Assembly: GCA_024867545.1 (NCBI GenBank)
Contig: JANFNE010000070.1
Coordinates: 1-64,000, forward strand
Direction: 5' to 3'
Origin: Phytopythium helicoides
Taxonomy: Eukaryota > Oomycota > Peronosporomycetes > Pythiales > Pythiaceae
Length of the DNA: 64,000 nucleotides
Shown here: piece by piece, positions 32,560 to 41,930 of the stretch
Position numbering within the stretch: the first letter of the stretch is position 1
Layout of the letters: each line of letters starts with the position of its first letter
Program-made: the position numbers and the translations under genes
The notes under the pieces: model-generated
What the model saw: only the letters and a program-made list of their open reading frames with translations
Told to the model about the DNA's origin: nothing
The model's database searches: none

Positions 32560-33800
32560 TCACGCTCCTCCCGCCAGCGCAGAGGGAACGACGTCGTCTG
32601 GACGCACCATCAGCCCGTGAGAGGGTGCACACGAGAAGTACTGCACACCCTTGACGGTGCCGTCGTTCTTGCCCACGGGATCGGAGAGCTCAACACCCAC
32701 GAACGAACCCTTGGCGTAGTGCACCTCGCCGACAAACCTGATGACCTACAAGCAGAGAAGTTGTTGATGTGAAGAGAATTGAGTCGAGCCAACGAAGCAA
32801 ATCTTGACGTACACCAGATAATCGCCCGTAGACGCGAACGTCTGCGTTCATCTCCAGAGGCGCGACTTTGACTTCGGCATCACCCTTTGCTTCTCCACTC
32901 TGATTATCTCTCTTGCTAGTCTTCTCTTCAAACTCGGAGGTGTCCTGATTGTCCATTCTACCGTCAATGCTGTCGATGCTATCATCACTCAATGCATCGT
33001 CGAATCTTGCAAAGGCAGACACGTCTGGGTGCCCTCCCATGAAGAAGCTCGCCATCTCCATCAAGTCCTCTTCGTCTTCGACATCCAAGCTGGCAGATAA
33101 CGGCAACTGTCAGCATCAAACGACAAAGCCACTGGCCAAACTCGCGTCGATAAGCGCATACCCGCCAAACCCACCCACGCCTCCAATGTCGAATGGATCA
33201 TCTCCTGCACCTCCAAACATCGCCGATTCGAAGAGCTTTCGCATCTCATCGTCAAATGCCTCGTCCGCCTGATACCTACCTCGAGTGCGTTTGTGCTGTT
33301 GCTTGCCCAGTTTCCGCCTCCGTCCCCCGATGTTGACACTCACGCTCGGTGGCTTCGCACTTGTTGTTCCTGAATTTGCATGGGAGCTCGACGTAGTTTT
33401 CTTCTTGCTATTGTTGCTTTTGCCCTTGCTGCCTGGATTTTTGCGCGATAGTCCTCCTCCAAACAGCATTTGAAACATGAACAGCATCTCATCGAGGTCC
33501 TCAAAGTCCGCGTCTTCGAACGGCATGCCGTCAAAATCCCCATCACTGTCGGAATCCACGACATAGCTGCCACAAAACCCGCCACTCGACGCCCGACGTT
33601 TGTCCTGCCGCTCGCGGTGGTCGCTCACTCGCTTGTACGCCGCCGATACGCGCTGGAAGGCCGCAGGTTGCCCCCGGATCCTTGTTTTTGTCTGGGTGGA
33701 AGCGTAGTGCCAGCCTCCGGTACGCCTGCCGCTCGACCTCTGGAGTCGCATCCTCCGTCACGCCAAGAGCATCGCGTGCCTCGGCCAGCGTCAGCTTCAT
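32560..33800 (-). CDS. J-domain (DnaJ) protein with C-terminal CAP-Gly domain
   Basis: ATG at 33800 opens [14 protein letters not shown]. An N-terminal J-domain follows with the Hsp70-stimulating HPD motif ([14 protein letters not shown]), then [14 protein letters not shown]. The middle is acidic and low-complexity (about 33.1-33.5 kb), with a stretch rich in Phe and Met. The C-terminus is a CAP-Gly domain: [20 protein letters not shown], then [13 protein letters not shown] and [10 protein letters not shown], ending at 32560. CAP-Gly domains bind the EEY/F tails of tubulin or EB1, and J-domains recruit Hsp70, so a chaperone acting on microtubules or tubulin is a reasonable inference. Introns are 32746-32812 (donor GTACGT) and 33090-33161 (donor GTATGC). 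The frame changes within the J-domain at a C5 run (33671-33675); dropping one base restores [11 protein letters not shown]. Confidence 0.8.
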
Positions 33801-33938
33801 CCTTCGAGGCCGAGTCTCACAATGCGCCAAAGTATCTTTAGGAGTCGCGTCCCCCCATCGATTTCAACCCAAATCAGGTTTATTGAAATATTGACTTGAT
33901 CCTACTATACAGCACAATATAGGTTTGATTGGGTGTAA

Positions 33939-36900
33939 TCAGGTCGACGGAGCCTCCATGAGCGCGTCCTGGAATCGGTAGTCGTACTTCTCGAACGTGT
34001 ACTTGTCGATGAGCCCGGACGGGTATTGCCACGCGTACTCGAGGAATTGGCGCTCAGGCCCGCGCACGAAGCGCAGCAGCAGCCCAAGAACTGCGTGGTT
34101 GGTCGCAATCGATCGAGGCACCGGCTCAGCGGCAGCGACGGCAATATCAAGAAGGCTTCTGGCTACCTGCCCCTCGCTTGCGATGATAAAATCGTCGCGG
34201 TACCAGTCGCAGACTTTTGGGAGCTGCACGACACGATTTGCGCGGTCATAGAGCAGTGAGCGGGCGATCGTCTCGCTCGTCATGCGATCCAACTGCTCGT
34301 TTATCGTCAATCGATTGTACAGGACGACGGATGTCCAGCACGACCGCGTCATACAGTTCATGGCGAAGTTGAGACGGAAATCGGGGCGCTCGAGGCGAAG
34401 AAGTGCACGCGAGTCCGAGTCGGGATCTCCAAGCTTAGGGATCACGAGCACGGCTATCGGTAGCCGGAGAGATGACATTGGCGCACGAAGAATGCCGTGC
34501 TCAATCTCCGCAAGTGAGAAGTAGAGCCCGCCCACGTTGTATGTCGTGCCATTGAAAAACTTGCTCCATTTGGCCTTGGACTTTGGTAAAAGCCCCAGCA
34601 CGCTTGCGTGCACCATCATGAGATGGAACAAGTTGAGAAGAACGCTTTGCGCTCACTTTCAGCGTCGTACTCGTCGTACCGCAGCAGCGAGGATAGATTG
34701 ACCCAGCGCAAGGCGCAGACTGAATCTTGGAAGGTCAACTAGCTCTGCTGTAGAGAAGTTGTCAAGACGTATTGACTGCAGCTTGATAGCATGCCGAAGG
34801 CAGCGACGCACGAGGTGACCGGCATCAGGCTCCGCATCGAAATCTCCGCGTGAGGACTCGGATAGTGTGCACGAACAGCCCCCGCGCATTCGCACAAGAC
34901 AGCGCTCGTTCAGCACAAAGCGTTTCGAAAAGCGCGCTTTCCCGTTGCCTAGACACGTTACTGCCAATGCAAACGTCGGTAGCAAATGCATCCAAATGTA
35001 GTTTCGATGTGCTTCGAATAATGGATGGTTTCAAGAGCATGTCCAGCATGGATTGGGGTCGTGGTAATGCAGGTGTTGCTGCCATTCTTGGCATCCCGTT
35101 TGGTGACGATGACGAAGAAGATACCATACAGCCCACCAGGATTTCATGCCACTTTTCTTGGTCCTCGGGACTTGCGAAAGCAATATGGTGGCACTTCTCG
35201 ACTAGACCTAGGTGCAGCCAGTATAGCGACGTTCCACCCGACTCCTCAATAATGGTGCTACCCGAGTCACGGTGGTGCGACCGACACCAGCAGCTCGAGA
35301 ACGTCGGCGGATCCATACTAATGGTCAGCACTTGGTGCATCGATATCGACAGCTTGCAAGAACTTGACATAGTTCGAAAGAAGCGTAAGGTGTGTCCTGC
35401 GGTCTGCAGCGTCATCCACTCATTACGCCATTGCGTTGTTCCGACGACTCGCAGGACTTGGACCGATTGGCTGTTTCGTCCGCCTTTTGGAGGAGATGCA
35501 GGTCGGCTGAGAGAAGCCGGATCAATATCATTTTCAGTGTCACGTCCATCGTAGCCAGATTTAACAGTAGTATCCTTGTTGCCGCGCGTAAAGACATCTG
35601 ATGAAGAGATGGCGCAGTGCGCAGACAGGAACGGCCACTCAATCTCTAGTTCAGAAGGTGACTGACGGCTTTGCAGCAGCTCCAAAAGTGCTGACTTCGC
35701 TGCGCAAAGTTGCTCCGGCAGAATGACAACGCATGATTCAAGCCCAACCGTTGCAAGAAGTTGCAGTTGATGCTCGAGAAACTGCCTCTCGTCGTCAATC
35801 TTGTTGTAGCGAAGGCTTCGTGCGCGAACGGAGATCGAGTCTTCAATGGATCGCGATCGGTTGTTGTAAAACGTACGCGACCCACCACTCAAAGGCCCAA
35901 CGCTTTGGTTGATGCTACTATTGTTCCCGCTGTTGCATCTCGCACTCTTCGGCTGTTGATCAGCAGATGTCGTTGTTTCGTCGCCGCTGGAGCTGAGGTT
36001 TTGGTCTAGTCCAGACACTGATAGCTTCTGCTCAACGAACGACAAAGGCGTGAAAGCTGTCAAAGCAGTATGGAGCAGCAAATATTCTCCTGTCACCTTG
36101 CGGGGCTTTTTCTTGGTCGATCTTCTCTCATCGTCATCGCTGTCTGAATCACTATCGCTCGAGCTGCTTTCGTGCGCCTCACAAGAGAACGTCCGTACAG
36201 CCATGACATAACCCACTCGTCTCTCACTGTGAGTCCGCGAGTGACTGAAGTACTCGAACCATGCTGGCACGCGAATTTCAAAGCGAGCTAGCTCCTTTTG
36301 CAGATCCTCCAAACGTTTCAATATCATTTCTGCGTCGCTTACCAAGCCAGTGTCTCGGGATGTTGCAAAGGTGACTGAAGGATCAGCAGCCACAGGTTGG
36401 AGTCGCCTCACATCCGAGGTAGAATTGAACATTTGCACTGCATTAGGGTCTTGAGGCTTCAGCTCCAGGCAAAACTTGTACTCCTTCACCGCCCACGAGT
36501 GAACCGCCCTCTTAGCATCATCAGCAGCCGCAGAGGTTCCTCCACCTCACACTTGCACGACGCGCTAAATTGCGCGCACCCCGGAATCGCTGGACTGTGT
36601 CGCTATTAGTGCGTGTATTGTTCAGGCTGTAGCACACGATCCGCAGCGGCATGTTGTCCCAGAAGACGCGCAGGTCTGTGTTTCGCAGCCCCGGGAGGTT
36701 GACAACTTGCCAGTGTGCAAAGTCGATAAAGAAGCTGTGGAAGTGAAACGAGTACGTGTCGCGCGTGTTGAACGGGTAAAAGAGCTGTCCGGAGCGCCTC
36801 CGTTGTAGCGACTTCTCTTTAGGCTCGCCAAAGTCTTCGCTTCCCAGAGTAGGGGGAGTTTCTCCAGGTGGTGTTGCCACAAACTGATCCACCGCAGTGT

Positions 36901-37796
36901 ACAGCGGGAAGCAAATGTGCGGCAGCTCCTCGTCTTCGTTATCACTGAAGCTCTCGCTATCCTTGCTTCTTCCGCTCGCTCCTTGTGTTCCGTCACTCCT
37001 TCTGTGCCCGAAGCTGTAATGCAACCCTGGAACGAGCGACTGCAGTACACTAAGGATGATTTTGGTCATGCCGCCTGTGAAGAAGCCCAGCGACATGGGC
37101 CGTGGCACTTCTCCACCAATGTACACGATGCCCGAGGGCTCCTGCTTGAACTGCAGCTGCACCTGCACCCAGAAAAGTCGCCTACGACCCTCGAACATCT
37201 TGCGGGCATCAGGCGGCTCGGGCACCGACCCGTCATTCGAGTCGACCATGAAGAGCAGCTTGCCGCGCACGTATTCGTTTTCAAATTCGTGGGGAGCCAC
37301 GAGGCAGTTCAGCGGGACATCGATGAGCGAGGGTATCGGATCCGCACCAGCAGTCGTGCCTGCGTCATCTACAGGCGGTTCTCGCACGCCAATCTCCGTC
37401 ACACGCAACGTCGACCTCGCCGGAGCCGAATCCATCACGGTGGGCTCGGTCTCGGTCTTGCTTGACTTGCTTGACGTGCTGCCTGCAGCCATTGGCTGAT
37501 CGAAGGCAGTCGGGACGGTCGAAGGAACGACCGACGCCCGACGTCGCATCATTGTGGTCGGCAATGGAGCTCCATCGCCGCTCATGGCTTGGTCGTCGTT
37601 GAAACCGCTTGGAGCTCGCGACTTGCCAGTCGTCCGACCTTGAGACGCGACCAGCGCCGCGGCGGACCCGACAACCACGACGAGTGCCGCGAGCAGAGCG
37701 AGTTGGGAGCCCGGAGAGCTCGCAATTGGCAGCCAAAGCGCGAGCGCGAGCCCCGCGGAGCCCGCAGCGAGCGCGAGAGTGGCGGCGCCCTGCCAT
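33939..37796 (-). CDS. DUF1769-PH-DUF547 multidomain protein, frame broken by indels
   Basis: One long minus-strand gene read across several ORFs. The start at 37796 gives MAGAATLALAAGSAGLALAL (after dropping one base of the run 37788-37790), a signal-anchor-like hydrophobic segment followed by a second one near 37.68 kb. A DUF1769-like region follows (about 36.6-37.3 kb; KLLFMVDSNDGS, LFYPFNTRDTYSFHFHSFF). A PH-like domain is at about 35.1-35.5 kb (TQWRNEWMTLQTAGHTLRFF, ending in ASPEDQEKWHEIL). The C-terminus is DUF547 (33.94-34.7 kb; GGLYFSLAEIEHGIL, then RLNFAMNCMTRSC and VCDWYRDDF). Further frame changes are near 36.54 kb, at 34879-34883, at 34729-34730 and near 34.64 kb. The combination suggests a membrane- or lipid-associated protein; the biochemical role is unknown. 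Confidence 0.7.
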
Positions 37797-38051
37797 GCGC
37801 TTCGGTTTCTGCGCTCGATTTATCATCGGCCGACCAGGTCCGGCCGCCCGCGGTGTTCGGCCGTGTTCGTCGAGTTTCGGCCTATCAAAATGCGGGTCAG
37901 ATGCTGACGTGGTACGCACACTCGACGATTGTCGACACCCGATGACAGACTTGACCTGGTTGAAGTGAGATGCGACGAAAAGCGTGTTCAAGGACTCTAT
38001 ATTCCCCCACGCAACCGATCTAGAATGGCTCGCTACTGCGTTAGCCGGCGT

Positions 38052-40517
38052 CTACGTGTCGGCCTGCTCATCATCTTCCTCGTCATCCTTGCTCATCAGC
38101 TGCGAGCAAATCTCCGAGAGCGCGGGCTGGTGCAGCTCGCGCAGGTCGAGTGACAGCAGATCGATGGCCGTCAGCACGTCACACGACTGCTCCTCGCTGA
38201 TCACCGGCATCTTGGGGTACCGCTGGCTGAAGTGCGTCAGTGCCACGTGTTTGGCGTGCGCCTTGCGACCCACGTCGATGGCCTCCGTGGTCGTGCTGTG
38301 AGCCTTCTGCTTGGCTTCCGTGTCCATCGACTCCTCGAATGTGGCCTCATGCACCATCAGCAGCGCGCCGTGAGCCTTGCGCGCGAACGCATCGCTCGGC
38401 CGGCAGTCGCCCGAGAATGCAATCTTGGCGCCGCCCACGAAGGTCGCCACGAGCGCGTACGACAAGTGGGCGTGCTTGACCGGCACACACTCGAGTGACT
38501 CGATTCCCAGGGTCTCGCGCAGCCATACTCGGGTAGGCTTTACCGAGGCGTGAGCCTCCTCATAGTTACTGTATGCTTCGTTGAAGCAGTGGCTGTCCAC
38601 AAACGTGTACTTGCCGGCGACCATCGGATCCAGGCGCGCGTATTCACGCAACCAGTACTCAACTTGCGTTGGCCCAATGATAAGGAGAGGCTCAACGTCA
38701 TCTTCGCCGCATGAACGGTGACTCAGCATTTGCAGGATGCCAAGGTGGTGGTCAGCGTGATTGTGGGAGATCCAAATGAACTTGAGCTGGTCGACGAGTC
38801 GCTGGAGACGCACACGGTCGCCGCCCGCGTACCTGAAGAGTTGCCCCAAACTGCCTTCGCCGCAGTCAAGCATCATCCCCACAAACTCGTTCTCGGTGAC
38901 CTCCGAACCTGGACGAGCGAGCTCGAGGTACATTCCTGTGACGTTGCGGTACTTGGACGGAATCGCGCAGCCGGTACCCAAGAACGTGATCCGACCATGA
39001 ATACCAACATCCTTGCTGTTCTCAGCTCGATCCCGCTGGCTCTGTGCAGCTTGGTCCTGCAGCGAGCTTGTCGAGGCAGCAATTTCCTCAAAGTCTAGCG
39101 GTTTCCAGCATTGTGTCACGTCGAATCCACGACGGTTCTGTGGCGTAAGTGTGTACCGAAGCATGCTCTCGGCAAGCACGAGGGTTTTCTCTGTTGGCTC
39201 GTTACTTGACTCTTCGGCTGGAAGGCGTCGAGGAGCTTCCGTGGATGTGCACGCACTGTCACGACGCTCGTACTCCTCATTGGAAGGGAATGCGCTAGGG
39301 AACAACGAGTTGAGCTGAGCTTGGAGCTTGGCGGATGCTCTGTAAACCGTCTTCTGAGGGCATCGCGAATGGTTGAGTGTAACGTGCTCGATATCTCGGC
39401 CAAAACGACGCATCCACGCCTTGTACGCTGGATTAGCAAGCACCTGCTCGTCACCAAGGTGGTACACGACCTGGAGCTGCACTCCTGGAGCCCTTGGCAT
39501 GCTCCTTTCCGTCTTCCTCTGCCCACTGGTAGCGCGAAAACCCTTCCGAAGCTACTAACTGCTCAATATAACTCGCTGACGGGCACGCCACAATCGCACA
39601 TCCCGAAGGCGGGACGGCTGGCAACACACAGTCGGCTGAGCGAACCACCCTGCCATCTGGTAATGTGACGTCCTTGCCGTGATGAAGCTGCCCGAAGAGC
39701 TTGCCCTTGGGAACACCTAGTTCCACGGCACGCTCCACAAGGAATTTGCCTCGTTGCTCCCGCGTCTCCACCACGTAGCTCACGCAGTCGGTAGCTGCAT
39801 GCGCTGACGTTGCGTTAGCGGTCGCTTTAGAGCCAACGGGACTGCCGGTCGCCGCACCACTCTCACTCTCTCCCTCGCTGAGCTTGCGCTTGGATCCAGA
39901 GCGAGATCTACTCACTGGCACCGCATAGACGACCACCTCGTCGTCCGCGTGGACTTGCGTTGCGCCTGCAGCTGGCACGTCGACCGCCTCCAGCGCAAAT
40001 TCAGGTCTGTCAACGCCAAACGTTAGCAAACATTGCTGCATCGCAGCCCAACGCAGCAGACCTCCACGCACCGCACGAGGAAGTGGCGCGTGGCCTTGAT
40101 GTACTCGCGCGTGGCTCTGGGCCCGACGACCTTGAGCCCCTTCTTGCCCGTGTCCGAGACGGTGAGGATCATGCCTGGCGATCAAGCTGGTCAGTCGACC
40201 TCTCCTCCTCTCGAAGCTCCGCGACCTCCGCACCTGGCAGCCCACCGACCGCGTGCGCGCGCAGCTCGGTCAGGAACACGTGGCGCAGCTTCCCCAGGCG
40301 CACGTGGTGCTCCATGCACATGCGCTGCGTGCCGTCGCCCACGTTGAACAGGAACCTGCGGCGCGGTTCAAAATGCGATTGCTCAGCTCTCAGGGCGCCG
40401 ATTGAGGCGCGAGAGGCGCCAAAACACGCGCACGCACCGCTGCGACTCGGTCGATAGCATGAGCGACGGCGACATCTCCCGCGACGCCACGCTCAGCACC
40501 TGCACCTGCGCCACCAT
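38052..40517 (-). CDS. Long-form tRNase Z (RNase Z, ELAC2-like)
   Basis: Endonuclease that removes 3' trailers from tRNA precursors, in nucleus and/or mitochondria. ATG at 40517. The inactive N-terminal metallo-beta-lactamase half has FLFNVGDGTQRMCMEH and GGLPGMILTVSDTG. The catalytic C-terminal half has FLGTGCAIPSKYRNVTG, LDCGEGSLGQL and the zinc motif ISHNHADHHLG, then FSGDCRPSD and HEATFEE. The two-half layout is diagnostic for the long form. Introns are 40356-40437, 40175-40233 and 40007-40071, each with GTGCG donors and CAG acceptors that keep frame. One break at the C run 39491-39493 is repaired by losing one base (EHAKAPGVQLQVVYHLG). A Ser/Thr/Ala-rich insert with SRSRSGSKRKLSEGES lies between the halves. 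Confidence 0.92.
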
Positions 40518-40868
40518 GGCGCTCGACGACCGGCTCGGCCTGGAAATGGAGACCAACCGAGCCTTTTCAACCCGCGTCAACGGAAAGACGTTCCGGTAGT
40601 CAAAAACAGACTACCGGGAAGTCTTATTGTGTACCCATTCAGTCATGCGATTTCGTAAGTCTTCCACACGAATTTTGAGTGATGCGTAAGGCAAATACCC
40701 TATTTTCTCCATCATCGAGCAAATGATTCACCCCTCTTTCCTCTATAACTCATATGCAGGGGTCAAAATCGAGTTTTGCGAGCACCCTCGTAGGAAACTT
40801 GCCTTACGGGCTCACTATCACTGTGATTCGCCAAAATGCACAGCAAGAGCGCCAATCGTGTTGAGGCA
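40518..40868. other. Gap between RNase Z start and Ser/Gly repeat gene end
   Basis: About 350 bp with no gene; it includes the RNase Z promoter or 5' leader and the hairpin listed at 40591-40620. Confidence 0.4.
40591..40620. repeat. Inverted repeat (hairpin) upstream of RNase Z
   Basis: GGTAGTC (40595-40601) and GACTACC (40609-40615) are separated by a 7-base A-rich loop. The flanks TTCC and GGAA extend the stem to 11 bp with one bulged G. It lies 75-105 bp upstream of the RNase Z ATG, so it could be a 5' leader stem-loop or a protein-binding palindrome. Confidence 0.6.
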
Positions 40869-41513
40869 TTAGATAGGCCGCCACTTCGCCATCACTCCAC
40901 CGCCGCCACCACTTGACGCGCTCATGTCACCGCCAGCGCCGCTCGACGAAGAACCGCCGAACACACGCACAGAGCCACCAGAGCTGCTCAACGACGACAC
41001 ACCGCCGCTCACGGACACATTGCCGGACGACCCGCTCGCAGAGTCGCCTACGCTCGCCAACACAGAGCCGCCGGATGCCGACGTGCTAGAGCCGCCGACA
41101 ACGCGCACAGCGCCACCAACAGACGTCGCGCTGGATCCACTGCTCACCAACACTTCGCCCGACGCGCCATCCACAGTCGAGCCAGACTGCACTCGAACCG
41201 CACCCGACACGCTGCTTCCAGATGATCCGGCGCTAGACACGGACACGTCACCGCTGCCTGAAACACCCGATCCGCTCAACAACGACACGGAACCTCCCGT
41301 TGACTGACTGCTCGCGCCGCCAGACACAGACACGGAACCGGCCGTAGACGCCGACGCACCAGACGACACACGGACCGAGCCGCTGCTGCTGCTTGTACTC
41401 GCAGAATCGCCCGACACCACCGTCACGTCGCCCGAAGATGAGCTTGCGGACGTGCTACTGCCAACCACCGTGGCTCCGCTCGGACCCGTCGACGTCGTCG
41501 CGCTGCCGCTCAT
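40869..41513 (-). CDS. Ser/Gly-rich repeat protein, probably beta-solenoid; 5' end uncertain
   Basis: About 214 residues from MSGSATTSTG, built from degenerate units of the form SGxVxVxSGxSxSxSGG (for example SGDVTVVSGDSAS, SGAVRVQSGSTVDG, SGNVSVSGGVSSLSS). Alternating Val and Ser/Gly with a period of about 17-20 residues suggests a stacked beta-solenoid. Similar Ser/Gly/Val repeats occur in large secreted or surface proteins of oomycetes and other stramenopiles. It ends ...GVMAKWRPI. The frame stays open upstream for 15 codons, and another coding-like frame (NTTPNNTNWMTSSS) joins it if one T is removed near 41560, so the true start and any signal peptide may be upstream. It could be a fragment of a larger protein. 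Confidence 0.65.
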   Translation of the reverse strand: MSGSATTSTGPSGATVVGSSTSASSSSGDVTVVSGDSASTSSSSGSVRVSSGASASTAGSVSVSGGASSQSTGGSVSLLSGSGVSGSGDVSVSSAGSSGSSVSGAVRVQSGSTVDGASGEVLVSSGSSATSVGGAVRVVGGSSTSASGGSVLASVGDSASGSSGNVSVSGGVSSLSSSGGSVRVFGGSSSSGAGGDMSASSGGGGGVMAKWRPI

Positions 41514-41930
41514 CACTTCCACATCTTGCCGGGCACCCCGGCCTTCACCTTCGTCCAAAGGACGAGCTAGTCATCCAATTTGTGTTGTTGGGCGTAGTGT
41601 TTGCTGAGTGTGCAGCAGGAGCAATGAATGCATCGATTGCTGAGCATCAACTTCAATGTCATGACGGCAAGACTAAACCGACTTTCTACCAATCAGAGAT
41701 CACTCTGGGACGTAAGTTGGCCTGCCTTACGATTTCTCCTCACAACTCATTGACGTCAATCAATTCGTCGATGCGTCCATGCGTCAATGCGTCAATGCGT
41801 CAATACGTCGAGCGAGGCAGCAATGCTAATGTGTCAATGAGTCAATGCTGCCATGTTATACTTCCTTGCTGTACTGTACTGCGCGTATCTACATCTACAC
41901 GTTCGTGTGCTTCCATGCTCGCCATGGAAA
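41514..41930. promoter_or_regulatory. Upstream region of Ser/Gly repeat gene with bZIP-like octamer array
   Basis: Contains TGACGTCA at 41751-41758, then five octamers (ATGCGTCC, ATGCGTCA three times, ATACGTCG) at 41771-41810. ATGTGTCA and ATGAGTCA follow at 41829-41844. TGACGTCA and TGAGTCA are classical bZIP (CREB/AP-1) cores. The right part is the 3' flank of the WD40 gene. Confidence 0.5.
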
